Shown piece by piece: positions 33,835 to 42,813 of a DNA stretch of 64,000 nt. This stretch comes from an uncultured Adlercreutzia sp. (GTDB lineage Bacteria; Actinomycetota; Coriobacteriia; Coriobacteriales; Eggerthellaceae), in contig CAJUFS010000006.1 of NCBI GenBank assembly GCA_910585575.1, positions 1-64,000 on the forward strand, in the 5' to 3' direction. The translations under genes and the position numbers were made by a program. Numbering within the stretch: the first letter of the stretch is position 1; the number at the start of each line of letters is the position of its first letter. The notes beneath the pieces were generated by a model. It was not told the origin of the DNA, searched no databases, and saw nothing but the letters and a program-made list of their open reading frames with translations.

Positions 33835-33946
33835 TGCACCACCTTTCTCGGGCCTTAGCCGCCCTGCTCGGGCGTCGTGGCGCTTGGACCGGGCTTCGAG
33901 CAATCTTTCTCGAACCTTGCGGCGCTGAAAGGAGCCGAAATGCGTC

Positions 33947-35617
33947 CTACAGCGTCTCTTCCTTTTTGAAGCGATTGACGAGCGCGATGAGCTCTTGGCG
34001 AGAGTGGACGTCGCATTTGCGGTAGATGCCCTTGATGTGCGAGTTCACGGTGCTCTCGGCTACGAACAGGTCCTCGGCGATCTCCTTGGCGCTCTTGTTG
34101 CGGGCTGCCAGACGCAGCGTGTCCGTCTCGCGACGCGAGAGGCGGAAGGTTTCCTGGATGCGCCGATAGGCGGCCTCGTCGGCGGCCATGGTCATGCAGG
34201 GCGGGGGCGCCACGGGTGCCACGGGCGCTGCAGACGCGGCGTCCGAGCTAGCCGTAGGGGCACCGGCGTCCTCGGCGGCAGTCAGCGGCGACCCGGCAGC
34301 GGCGGCGTGGGCCACGGGGGCGGCGAAGGCGACCGCTTCGCCTGACGCCGCGGGGGCCGCGCCGGAAACAGCCGGGGCTGCGGGCGGACGCGACTGCTTC
34401 GCAACCACCGTCGGAAACACGGCCGCAGGATGGCGCGTGCTCTTGAACAGCATGGCCGCCATAACGGCGATGACGATAGAGACCGCCAAAAAGGCCAGCA
34501 CCACCGTGGTGATGAGGATGGGCAGCACGTCGATTTCCAGGCTGAGCAAGTCGCGGCTGCCAATGTAGAGCACGCTGACAAGATGGCTCACTCCCACCAC
34601 CAAAATGAGGTAGGCCGCCGAGGCTTGCACAATGCCCGTGTGCTTGGACTGGGCGTTGCTCAGCACCAAAAGCCAGATGAATACCTCGATGAAGTTAAGT
34701 CCGGCGATGGTGGGGAAGTTTCCCAGACTTTGGGACCCCAGCATGCCCATGCCCGTCAGCAGCACCGCACCGATAAGGGTGATAACCACAATGGCGAAAG
34801 CCAGCATATTGGCGGAGTTGCGCAGCTTGCCGCGCGGGCGATACAGGATGGCAAGCACGACGGCCAGCAGCCCCAGATATACGTAAATGAGCACCCGAGT
34901 GTCGGGCGGATAGTCCTGGGTGGCGCTGAGGGGATTCACCATGCAGCGGCTGGCCGTGGCCAGATACACCAGCAGCACGGATGGGACGATCAGGTTCAGC
35001 GGCATCTCCGAGAAGCGCGTGGGGCCGCTGGCGAAGCGGCTCTTAGTGGGGTGCTGCAAGACGAGGTATACCAGCACGGCCGACACCAGCGGGTAGGCAA
35101 TGGAGAACATCCAGGCGTGCAGTCCTAGCCCGAGTCGCAGGGCTGTAATAATGCAGAAAAGCAGATAGGAAAGCAGAAGGTCGTAGGCCGCCCGCTTCTG
35201 GCTGGCGTACACCAGCTGCAGGCTCCAGAACGCGAACATAATGGGCACGAACACAGCCGAGAAGCCAATCCCCAGGCCCATAAGGAGCCACGCCAGGTCG
35301 CTGTTGAAGTCGCACAGAACCAAGCATCCAATGCCGATGCTGCCCACGCAGCTGACTCCTATCATGACGGCGCGATTGGACAGCACGCGCTCGGCCTTCC
35401 CCTTTCGTCCGGCCCAGAACAGGCCCAAGGTGGCTACGAGCAGAACTGCCGAATAGGCGAGCCAGCAGAGATAGCTGGAAAAAGCGCCGTCTTTATGGAA
35501 TGAGAACGTAATAGGGTAGAGCAGCTGATTATGGATAGAGGGCCACACCATGGCCATGCCGATAATCGCGATGATCTGTTGGCGCGTTGGTTTGAAACGA
35601 CGCGTTGCTTGCTCCAT
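33947..35617 (-). CDS. Membrane-anchored LuxR-family regulator (second)
   Basis: The 556-residue protein has about twelve transmembrane segments over the first ~400 residues, then an Ala/Pro-rich cytosolic linker and a LuxR/GerE helix-turn-helix at about 491-552 (LSRRETDTLRLAARNKSAKEIAEDLF, then STVNSHIKGIYRKCDV). It is divergent from the large molybdoenzyme operon and shares a 224-bp intergenic region containing two exact-match palindromes. The likely job is to sense a small molecule at the membrane and switch that operon on; the ligand is unknown. A GGGAGAGG site precedes the ATG on this strand. Confidence 0.86.
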   Translation of the reverse strand: MEQATRRFKPTRQQIIAIIGMAMVWPSIHNQLLYPITFSFHKDGAFSSYLCWLAYSAVLLVATLGLFWAGRKGKAERVLSNRAVMIGVSCVGSIGIGCLVLCDFNSDLAWLLMGLGIGFSAVFVPIMFAFWSLQLVYASQKRAAYDLLLSYLLFCIITALRLGLGLHAWMFSIAYPLVSAVLVYLVLQHPTKSRFASGPTRFSEMPLNLIVPSVLLVYLATASRCMVNPLSATQDYPPDTRVLIYVYLGLLAVVLAILYRPRGKLRNSANMLAFAIVVITLIGAVLLTGMGMLGSQSLGNFPTIAGLNFIEVFIWLLVLSNAQSKHTGIVQASAAYLILVVGVSHLVSVLYIGSRDLLSLEIDVLPILITTVVLAFLAVSIVIAVMAAMLFKSTRHPAAVFPTVVAKQSRPPAAPAVSGAAPAASGEAVAFAAPVAHAAAAGSPLTAAEDAGAPTASSDAASAAPVAPVAPPPCMTMAADEAAYRRIQETFRLSRRETDTLRLAARNKSAKEIAEDLFVAESTVNSHIKGIYRKCDVHSRQELIALVNRFKKEETL

Positions 35618-35720
35618 AACCTCTCCCTTGTCCCTCTCCTTGCTTCCCTATTATCCCTAACCGCTTTGCGCTGCGCCAGCAGGAAAATCTCCTCAATTTT
35701 CCCCAACCTCCCCAAAAACC

Positions 35721-35775
35721 TCCCCAATCGATGGGGAATGAGGGGGTAAAACGGCTTTCCCCACCACCTGGGGAA
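35721..35775. promoter_or_regulatory. Two TCCCCA-N5-TGGGGA palindromes (putative LuxR operators)
   Basis: TCCCCA-ATCGA-TGGGGA is at 35721-35737 and TTCCCCA-CCACC-TGGGGAA at 35757-35775, with centres 37 bases apart. Extra CCCCAA half sites lie to the left, near 35699-35727. They sit between the divergent LuxR gene and the molybdoenzyme operon. Confidence 0.65.
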
Positions 35776-35841
35776 TACAGGATTTCAACGAGTTGGCAAA
35801 CTTCTCCTTGTCGTTCGATTCGATTGAAGGGGTCTAGGAAT

Positions 35842-36813
35842 ATGGAACGCATTGAGGAGAAGGAGATGGCTGCGGCAAGCGCTGATACCGCGCGCGCTAC
35901 AGATACTTCTGTAGACGCAGTGGCGCCCGCGAGCGCTCTGCCCACCTCCGCTATGAGCGCGCAAGCGCTCGCCGCTATGGCCGCCGGGCAGGAAATCGAT
36001 CCGGCCCAGTTTGAGTTCGGCGGCATGCTGGCCAGCCAGATCGGCGCCGATATGTCCGACGAGCGCGACGGGAAGAAGAAGGATCCCGAAGAGCTGGAGC
36101 GCGAAGAGGCCATGCGCGCCGCCGCCCGTCCCCAGGACTGGAAGGCGAAGCTGACCGAGATGGACTTCGAGGCCCGCGTCGATGCCACGGTGGAGTGCCT
36201 CGGCCGCAAGAACAACCAGAAGGAGATCCTCGGCGATCTGCTGGAGTTCTGCCGCGAGGAGCGCACCGAGGAAGAGACCGAGGCGTTTCTCGAGGGCCAC
36301 AAGCAGTTTGCCGACGGCTATCACTCTGCAAGCAAGTATCTGTTGTTCATGCAGCGCACCGGCGCCATCGAGGAGCTGGAGTACGACTGCGAGGGCGTTC
36401 TCATTACCGACGAGATGCGCGACGAACTGCGCGAGCTGGGTGCTCCCGAAGAGGAGATTGCCGAGCTGGCCGTCGAGTGGCACTACCGCCTCACCGACGC
36501 CGGCGCCGAGGCGCTCAGCCGCTTCAATCCGGTTGACCGCACCCGCGCCATGCTGGAAACCCAGGCGGTTTCCCGTCACGCCTCTTGCGCACGCCTGCTC
36601 GAGTTCTGCGAAACGCCGCGCTCGCTGCAGGAGATCACCACGTTCATGGCGAACGATCCGGGGCTGGAGAGAGACCCCCGGACGGGCGTTATGCATATGC
36701 AGCCCAGTGCCTATATTGGCAAGCTCGACCAAGCAGGAGCACTGACTTGGGAGAACGGCTGGAAGACAACGGCTGGGGGGATGGAGGTGCTTTCAACGAT
36801 GACTTGGGAGTAA
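35842..36813 (+). CDS. Hypothetical protein heading the molybdoenzyme operon
   Basis: The 323-residue soluble protein has a low-complexity Ala/Ser/Asp-rich N-terminus (to about residue 90), then a mostly helical, acidic body. Residues about 235-320 (ARLLEFCETPRSLQEITTFM...YIGKLDQAGALTWENGWKTTAGGMEVL) look like a winged-helix domain, as does the region near 160-220, so a regulatory or chaperone role is possible. I do not recognise a named family. The ATG at 35842 follows a weak AAGGGG/TAGGA site. It is 67 bases before the catalytic subunit gene and 67-120 bases after the putative operators. Confidence 0.72.
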   Translation: MERIEEKEMAAASADTARATDTSVDAVAPASALPTSAMSAQALAAMAAGQEIDPAQFEFGGMLASQIGADMSDERDGKKKDPEELEREEAMRAAARPQDWKAKLTEMDFEARVDATVECLGRKNNQKEILGDLLEFCREERTEEETEAFLEGHKQFADGYHSASKYLLFMQRTGAIEELEYDCEGVLITDEMRDELRELGAPEEEIAELAVEWHYRLTDAGAEALSRFNPVDRTRAMLETQAVSRHASCARLLEFCETPRSLQEITTFMANDPGLERDPRTGVMHMQPSAYIGKLDQAGALTWENGWKTTAGGMEVLSTMTWE

Positions 36814-36880
36814 ACCCGCCAAGTCGAACCAAGGGAAGAAGAGCCGCGTGCTCTTGTCTTAAAGGAAAGGAGAGGAACTC

Positions 36881-39769
36881 ATGGCATTTGCTGAAATGAC
36901 GCGCCGTACCTTCACGAAGCTGGCTACGGCCGCCGCTGCTGCCACTGCCGTCGGCCTGGGTGTCGAGGGCAACCTCCTCGAAACGGAAAAGGCCTTCGCA
37001 GAAGACGAGGTCATCAAGCAGAAGACGTTCTGCCGCTCGTGCCCGCGCGCTTGCGGCGTCATCGCCCACATCAAGAACGGGCGCGTCATCAAGTTGGAGG
37101 GCAACCCCGACGACATTTTCTCCGCGGGCGGCATGTGCGCCAAGGGCCAGTCGGCCATTCAGGCGCTCTATCACCCGAACCGCACCAAGTACCCCATGAA
37201 GCGCGTTGGCGAGCGCGGCGTGGACAACACCTGGGAGCGCATTTCCTGGGATGAGGCCATCGACATGATCGCCAAGGCCATGGCCGACATGCGCGACAAG
37301 TACGGCCGCAACGGCCTGCTGGAGACCACCGGTGGCGGTGGCAACCCCCGCATCATCGACTCCATCGCCTTCCGCGACTACTGGGGAGCCGGCAACGTGT
37401 ACGAGCCCGGCGCCGCTCAGTGCGCTATGCCTCGTACCTTTATCCAGAAGCAGATGGACGGTTGGCTGGGCTTCACCTCCATCGGCGACCAGCAGTGCAT
37501 CGGCTGCTTCAACCCGAACTGGGAGCTCGACGTATTCGTGCAGATGGGCGGCGGCGGTGCGGCCTCCTCGTCCACCATTACGGCCCGCTACTGGAACGAG
37601 CTGCGCGATCGCGGCTGCAAGTTCATCAACGTCGACCCGCGCTTCACCCACGACTCCGCCCGCGCCGATCTGTGGATCCCCATCCGTGGCGGTACAGACG
37701 TGGCGGCCATGATGTACTGGATCAACTACATCTTCCAGACCAAGTCCTACGACGAGAAGTTCCTGAAGGAATGGTCGAACCTGCCGTTCCTGGTGGACGT
37801 GACCGACGAGTCCACCTGCCCCTATGGCGCCGGCAAGGAGCTGGGCCAGCTGCTGCGTGCCAGCCAGGTGAAGGGTCTGGACATGTCCCGCGGCGAGACC
37901 TACGTGTACTTCGACGAGAAGACCGGCAAGGTGTCCCGCGCCTTCGCCATGGGCCCCGACAACGAGAAGGACTACAACCCGCAGCTGTTCGGCACCGTTG
38001 AGGTGGAGTACGCCGACGGCACCAAGCGCACCTGCAAGACCGCCGGCCAGCTCCTCATGGAGTCGGTGGCCGACATGACCCTCGAGAAGGCCGCGGAGAT
38101 CTGCTGGGTCGACGCCGAGCTGCTCGAGACTGCCGCCAAGTGGATCGCCGAGTCCACGAAGTTCGGCGGCGTGGGCAACGGCGTGTCCCACGACCAGAAC
38201 ATCCAGTCCGCTGAGGCCGCTATGTGCACCACGCTGATCAACCAGCTGAAGGGCACCACCCAGCAGCCGGGCGCCAACGCCTCCGGCGGCCGTTTCCGCG
38301 GCGAGTACGAGACCGGTCGCGAGCGTGGCCGCTTCACCTACTCCATGAGCTACGACGGCCGTGGCTACTTCAACCCGAACGTCGACGACGACGGCAACCC
38401 GCGCGGCCCCTACATCGAGCTGCCCGCTGTGGTCGAGCGTCTCGGCTACATCGAGCACAAGGGCCTGGGCGACTGGAAGCACTCTCAGATTCCGGCCGTG
38501 TACGACGCCATCATGACCGGCGAGCCCTATCAGCCCCGCGTGTGGTACGAGCGCTCCGGCAACAAGATGGTCACCCTGGCCGACTCTTCGTCCTGGATCA
38601 AGGCCTTCCCGAAGCTCGACTTCATCAGCCACACCTACATGTATCCCACCTCGTTCACCTTCGAGGCCGCCGACCTGATCCTGCCGGCCACCGAGTGGCT
38701 CGAGATGGACTACGCTCCCGGCGCTCACGGCGACTGCAACGGCTTCATCGTGGCCTGCGCCCTGACCTACGAGCACGTCGATGACCGTCTCATCTACGGC
38801 ACCATCTTCAAGCAGCTGGCCGACAAGTACGACGACCCCTACGCGAAGAACGTGTACTACGTGGACAAGGAGTACTACACCATCCGCGAGCGCGACCAGT
38901 ACCTGGCCGACATTGCCATCAAGGGCATGACCTGGGAAGAGACCAAGGCCGTTAACGGCTGGCGCAACTCGACCGCCGAGGAGTTCTGGGAGGGCTACGA
39001 GAAGAGCCTCAACCAGCACCTCATTGTGGACGAAGAGGGCATCTACCAGGGCATGGGCTGGAAGGGCCTCGACTACACCACGTGGGCCGAGGACATCGAG
39101 GACAACCCGCGCAAGAACCAGATGTACATGGACCGTCTGCTGTACATCTGCCGTCACGGCGACGACCCGGCCGGCGAGCTGCCGCCCGCGTCCGTGGACT
39201 ACTCCACCGTGCCGTTCTACGTGGAGCCCGCCGACTTCCAGGATGACGAGATCCGCGAGAAGTATCCGCTGGTCATCTCCAACGGCCGTCTGCCCTACTT
39301 CCACCACTCCACGCTGCGCAACATCCCCTACCTGCGCGAGACCTATCCCGTGCCGGAAATTTGGATCAGCCCCAAGGCGGCCGAGGAGCGCGGCATTGTG
39401 ACCGGCGACTGGGTGAAGATCACCTCCAAGCGCTGCGAGGAGAACGAGGTCATCGCCGACGGTATCCGCGCCAAGGCCTTCGTCACCGAGGGCATCAACC
39501 CTGGCTGCGCCTACATGGAGCGCTTCTGGAACCCCGAGTTCCTGGAAGAGGGCCAGGACGCCCGCAAGTCGTGGACGAGCTGCAACTACAACGTACTGTC
39601 CCGTCGCGAGGGCCCGCACAACCCCGTTATGGGCACCTACAACCTGCGCTCCTGCAACGTGCAGGTAGAGAAGTCGACCCGTCCCGAGGGCGTGTGGTAC
39701 GACGCCACCGACTTCCAGCCCTGGATGCCCCAGCCCTGCGATAACACCGAAGGAGGTTACGTAGCATGA
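36881..39769 (+). CDS. Tat-exported molybdopterin oxidoreductase, catalytic subunit
   Basis: This 962-residue DMSO-reductase-superfamily enzyme has a Tat signal (TRRTFTKLATAAAAA) and a [4Fe-4S] motif, Cys51-x2-Cys54-x3-Cys58...Cys86. Bis-MGD-binding domains follow (KFINVDPRFTHDSARADLWIPIRGGTD; NGRLPYFHHSTLRNIPYLRETYP at the C-terminal cap). A cysteine in PGAAQCAMPRTF sits where the molybdenum ligand is expected, which would separate it from serine-type DmsA. The end of the protein recalls the dehydroxylase/acetylene-hydratase-like branch known in gut Eggerthellaceae, but the substrate cannot be assigned. It lies in an operon with Fe-S, membrane and TorD partners. AAAGGAGAGG precedes the ATG. 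Confidence 0.9.
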   Translation: MAFAEMTRRTFTKLATAAAAATAVGLGVEGNLLETEKAFAEDEVIKQKTFCRSCPRACGVIAHIKNGRVIKLEGNPDDIFSAGGMCAKGQSAIQALYHPNRTKYPMKRVGERGVDNTWERISWDEAIDMIAKAMADMRDKYGRNGLLETTGGGGNPRIIDSIAFRDYWGAGNVYEPGAAQCAMPRTFIQKQMDGWLGFTSIGDQQCIGCFNPNWELDVFVQMGGGGAASSSTITARYWNELRDRGCKFINVDPRFTHDSARADLWIPIRGGTDVAAMMYWINYIFQTKSYDEKFLKEWSNLPFLVDVTDESTCPYGAGKELGQLLRASQVKGLDMSRGETYVYFDEKTGKVSRAFAMGPDNEKDYNPQLFGTVEVEYADGTKRTCKTAGQLLMESVADMTLEKAAEICWVDAELLETAAKWIAESTKFGGVGNGVSHDQNIQSAEAAMCTTLINQLKGTTQQPGANASGGRFRGEYETGRERGRFTYSMSYDGRGYFNPNVDDDGNPRGPYIELPAVVERLGYIEHKGLGDWKHSQIPAVYDAIMTGEPYQPRVWYERSGNKMVTLADSSSWIKAFPKLDFISHTYMYPTSFTFEAADLILPATEWLEMDYAPGAHGDCNGFIVACALTYEHVDDRLIYGTIFKQLADKYDDPYAKNVYYVDKEYYTIRERDQYLADIAIKGMTWEETKAVNGWRNSTAEEFWEGYEKSLNQHLIVDEEGIYQGMGWKGLDYTTWAEDIEDNPRKNQMYMDRLLYICRHGDDPAGELPPASVDYSTVPFYVEPADFQDDEIREKYPLVISNGRLPYFHHSTLRNIPYLRETYPVPEIWISPKAAEERGIVTGDWVKITSKRCEENEVIADGIRAKAFVTEGINPGCAYMERFWNPEFLEEGQDARKSWTSCNYNVLSRREGPHNPVMGTYNLRSCNVQVEKSTRPEGVWYDATDFQPWMPQPCDNTEGGYVA

Positions 39770-40377
39770 GCCGCTATGCCTTAGTTGTTGACGTCGACCA
39801 TTGCACCGGTTGCAAGGGTTGCGAGATTGCCTGCAAGAACGAGAACGCCATCCCGCTGGGAGAGCGCTGGAACCGCCTTCTGCTGTGCGGCCCCTACGGC
39901 GAGTATCCGCACCTGCAGCAGTACTACCTGCCCACGCACTGCCAGCAGTGCAAGGACGCCCCCTGCGTGCACGTGTGCCCCACGGGCGCTTCCTACCGTG
40001 ACCCCGACACGGACATCGTGCTGGTGGACAAGGAGAAGTGCATCGGCTGCAAGTACTGCATGATGGCCTGCCCCTACGGCGTGCGTGCCTGGAATCCCGA
40101 GGAGAACGTGGTGGAGAAGTGCACCATGTGCCAGCACCTCACCTCGGCCGGCGAGCTGCCCCACTGCGTGAAGGTCTGCTCGGTTCAGTGCCGCTACTAC
40201 GGCGACCTGGACGATCCGAACTCCGACGCCTCGAAGGCCATTGCCGCCAAGGCCGACTCGGCTCACAAGCTGCGCGACTTCGGCAATGATCCCTCTTCGG
40301 TGTACCTCCTGTCCTCCAAGTACTGCGAGTGGCGCGAGGGAGCCGACGGCGCTCACGATATTACGCAATACGACTAA
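39766..40377 (+). CDS. Four-cluster ferredoxin subunit (DmsB-like)
   Basis: The 203-residue protein has four cysteine clusters of the DmsB/PhsB type: CTGCKGCEIACK (near 13), CQQCKDAPCVHVCPTGA (near 64), CIGCKYCMMACPYG (near 92) and CTMCQHL...PHCVKVC (near 118). It has no signal peptide, so it would be exported bound to the Tat-signal subunit and pass electrons between the membrane subunit and the molybdenum site. Its start overlaps the stop of the catalytic gene (ATGA), with AGGAGG eight to ten bases before. Confidence 0.93.
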   Translation: MSRYALVVDVDHCTGCKGCEIACKNENAIPLGERWNRLLLCGPYGEYPHLQQYYLPTHCQQCKDAPCVHVCPTGASYRDPDTDIVLVDKEKCIGCKYCMMACPYGVRAWNPEENVVEKCTMCQHLTSAGELPHCVKVCSVQCRYYGDLDDPNSDASKAIAAKADSAHKLRDFGNDPSSVYLLSSKYCEWREGADGAHDITQYD

Positions 40378-40391
40378 AGGAGACAAAGACG

Positions 40392-41180
40392 ATGGAAATC
40401 CAATGGCCTCTAGCACTCTTTACCCTCCTTACGTCCATGGGCGGCTGCCTGTTCCTGTTCGTGGGCATCAACGAGTTCACCCGTAAGTCCTCCGTCAGCG
40501 GCTTCGTGCCGGCCATCGTGGCCCTGGTGCTGGCTGTCGTCGGCGGCCTGTGCTCGGTGGCTCACCTGGCCCACGTGGACCGCATGCTGAACGCCCTGTC
40601 TCACCCCACGAGCGGCATTTTCGTCGAGGCGGTGCTCATCGGTCTGCTGGCCGTCGCCGTGATCGTGTACCTGGTATGCGTGAAGCGCGAGATCGCCGGC
40701 GGCATCAAGGCCTCTGCGGTGTGCGGCATGGTCTTCGGCGTGGCTCTCAGCTTCATGGCCGGCCATTCCTACATCATGGCTGCCATCGACACCTGGAACA
40801 CCATGCTGCTTCCGACGGGCTATCTGCTGACGGCGCTGCCCATGGGCTCGTCTCTGTACTGGGCTCTGGCCGGCCGCGAGGAAGCCGCCAGCAAGTTCAT
40901 GGGTGTGTGCACCCTGGTGTGCGGCGTCCTGGGCTTCCTGGGCGCAGCGGCCTACGCCGCCGTGGCCGGTGCCTTCTCGGGCGAGAGCATGATGCTCGCG
41001 GTTGGCGCCCTGGTGCTGGCCGGCGTCGTCCCCGCGGTGATCGGCGCCCTGGGTACCAAGACGGCGAGCCCGGCGCTTCCGTGGGTGGCCTTCGTGTGTG
41101 CCGTGATCGGCGCCCTGTGCTACCGCGTGATGATGTGGGTGGTCTTCACCACGCCCTTCAACTTCTTCGGTGTGATGTAG
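40392..41180 (+). CDS. DmsC-like membrane anchor subunit
   Basis: The 262-residue protein has eight hydrophobic helices and the general look of DmsC anchors, which bind menaquinol and pass electrons to the Fe-S subunit. Segments such as CSVAHLAHVDRMLNAL near residue 55 match the family's conserved histidine/quinol region. It starts 14 bases after the Fe-S gene with AAAGGAGACA upstream. It completes an A-B-C oxidoreductase module. Confidence 0.85.
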   Translation: MEIQWPLALFTLLTSMGGCLFLFVGINEFTRKSSVSGFVPAIVALVLAVVGGLCSVAHLAHVDRMLNALSHPTSGIFVEAVLIGLLAVAVIVYLVCVKREIAGGIKASAVCGMVFGVALSFMAGHSYIMAAIDTWNTMLLPTGYLLTALPMGSSLYWALAGREEAASKFMGVCTLVCGVLGFLGAAAYAAVAGAFSGESMMLAVGALVLAGVVPAVIGALGTKTASPALPWVAFVCAVIGALCYRVMMWVVFTTPFNFFGVM

Positions 41181-41513
41181 CGCCTTCCGGGGATGCCCTC
41201 GGGCATCCCCCTCGGGGTCGTGGCTTCGCGGCGCGGCCCCGCCCCCCCCCTGGGGCATCGGCGGTTCAGGCCGGTGCCTCCCCTCGGGGCGCTTGTCGGC
41301 CCCCCCCTCGGCCCGGCAACCCCCTCACTCGACTTATCCCGATGCTAGATGCGAGAACCCCTCCCTCCTCTCCCTGCGCTTTGTGCTGTTTGGCGCGATG
41401 CCCTGCGCGCCAGAGTTCCCCTTCCAGCTTCAAGCCTCTAGCATCGGGATGCGCCGAGTGGCCATCTTGCCGCAGGAAGCGGCAATCATCGAAACGATAG
41501 GGGTGATATCGTT
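41181..41513. other. Non-coding spacer with hairpin, C tracts and a 14-bp inverted repeat
   Basis: The 333-bp gap between the membrane subunit and torD contains a GGGGATGCCC/GGGCATCCCC hairpin (41189-41210) and two long C tracts (nine at 41242, eight at 41300). A perfect 14-bp inverted repeat, ATCCCGATGCTAGA (41336-41349) and its complement (41437-41450), is separated by 87 bases. I see no gene. The hairpin may reduce transcription into torD. Confidence 0.7.
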
Positions 41514-42203
41514 ATGGAAGCAACGACGATGGAAAAAGCCGACGTGGGCCAGCTCATGGCCATGCGCGAGAGCGTGTATCGGCTGCTGTCCTCGCTCTAC
41601 TTCAAAGAGCTGACGCTTGACCAGATCAAGTTTCTGCGCGAGACCGATCTTTCCGACCTCGACGAGCTCGATCCGCTGCTGGCCGAAGGCGCTAAGAATA
41701 TGCGCCACGGGTTGCATCGCGTGAACGAGGGCACCCGCGAGGACCTGGCGGTGGACTACGCCCACACTTTCCTGGCGGCTGGTACGACGAAGAGCGAGAA
41801 TCGCGCCTGCCCTTACGAGAGCGTGTTCACCTCGCGCGACGGCCTCATCATGCAGGAGGCGCGCGACAACGTGTACCGCATCATGCTGGCGGAGCACTTG
41901 GAACCCAACCAGAACCTGCGCATTCCCGAGGACCATATCGCCTTCATCTTCGAGTTCGTGGCCAATCTGTGCGCCCGCTACAACGAGGCTGTAGAGGCCG
42001 GCGACGAGGCAGAGGCCATGCGTCTGTTCGCCGTTCAGCGCGACTTCTTCAACGACCATATTGCCAGCTGGATCGACCAGCTGTGCGACGCCATCGAGGG
42101 CTGTTGCCGCACGGACTTCTACCGCGGCGTCTCTCAGATGACGCGCGGTTTCGTACGCGCCGACGGCGAAATGCTGAAGGAAATGGAGGACGCGCTGGCC
42201 TAG
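41514..42203 (+). CDS. TorD/DmsD-family molybdoenzyme chaperone (first)
   Basis: The 229-residue, all-helical protein has the family motifs CPYESVF (near 100) and PEDHIAFIFEFVANL (near 140). Such chaperones bind the Tat signal of a specific DMSO-reductase-family apoprotein and hold it until the cofactor is inserted. The likely client is the catalytic subunit of this operon. The ATG at 41514 follows ATAGGGGTG; a second in-frame ATG five codons later is possible. Confidence 0.87.
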   Translation: MEATTMEKADVGQLMAMRESVYRLLSSLYFKELTLDQIKFLRETDLSDLDELDPLLAEGAKNMRHGLHRVNEGTREDLAVDYAHTFLAAGTTKSENRACPYESVFTSRDGLIMQEARDNVYRIMLAEHLEPNQNLRIPEDHIAFIFEFVANLCARYNEAVEAGDEAEAMRLFAVQRDFFNDHIASWIDQLCDAIEGCCRTDFYRGVSQMTRGFVRADGEMLKEMEDALA

Positions 42204-42231
42204 CGCGTTCCGGGGGAAGACGAGGAAAGCC

Positions 42232-42810
42232 ATGGAAAAGACCACGCGACGGGAATTCGTGGTAGGCGCCTGCGCCTTGGCAGGTCTGGTAGCTGTGGGT
42301 GGGGTGACCCGCGCCTACGCCGAGGATGGATCGCTTTTGCGACCGCCCGGCGGCCAGGACGAGGAGCGTCTGCGGGCGCTGTGCGTCAAGTGCGACAAGT
42401 GCCGATCGGTCTGCCCCCAGCATTGTGTGGAACCGGTCTCGGTGACCGAGGGCTTTTTGGATGCGCGCACGCCCAAGCTCAACTTCCATAAGGGCTATTG
42501 CGATTTCTGCGACAAGTGCATCGACGTGTGCCCGACGGGCGCGCTGGTGGCCTTCGATCCCGCGGTCGAGAAAATCGGCATCGCGGTGATCGACCACGAG
42601 AAGTGCATTGCCTACACGCGCGGCCTGTGCGAGATGTGCCGCGACTCCTGTCAGTTCGAGGCGTTGACCTTCGACGAGGCCGGGCACCCGTCGGTGAACA
42701 GCGACCTGTGCAATGGCTGCGGCGAGTGCGTGATGGCCTGCAAGGTGAACGTGAATCGTACCTTCGACGGCTCGTTCGATCGCGCCATCGAAGTGAGACT
42801 GGGGGTGTAG
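42232..42810 (+). CDS. Tat-exported NapG-like ferredoxin
   Basis: The 192-residue protein begins with a Tat signal (TTRREFVVGACALAG) and carries four [4Fe-4S] clusters: CVKCDKCRSVCPQ (near 46), CDFCDKCIDVCPTGA (near 90), CEMCRDSC (near 132) and CNGCGECVMACK (near 162). It resembles NapG/MauM-type periplasmic ferredoxins that work with NapH. Here no napA is present; it follows the TorD gene of a DmsABC-like system and precedes a NapH-like gene, pointing to a second quinol-oxidising route to the exported enzyme (inference). Confidence 0.85.
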   Translation: MEKTTRREFVVGACALAGLVAVGGVTRAYAEDGSLLRPPGGQDEERLRALCVKCDKCRSVCPQHCVEPVSVTEGFLDARTPKLNFHKGYCDFCDKCIDVCPTGALVAFDPAVEKIGIAVIDHEKCIAYTRGLCEMCRDSCQFEALTFDEAGHPSVNSDLCNGCGECVMACKVNVNRTFDGSFDRAIEVRLGV

Positions 42811-42813
42811 GGC

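Noticed and set aside
33265..33928. Overlapping open frames of 60-210 codons on both strands across array A
   Set aside because: They follow the repeats rather than codon structure, encode repeated NQTGRFW/PVWFP-like strings, lack ribosome sites, and mirror similar frames over array B.
36881..39769. Naming the enzyme a dopamine or catechol dehydroxylase
   Set aside because: The C-terminal cap is similar in style, but the Fe-S motif spacing and the DmsB/DmsC partners do not single out that clade; phylogeny is needed.
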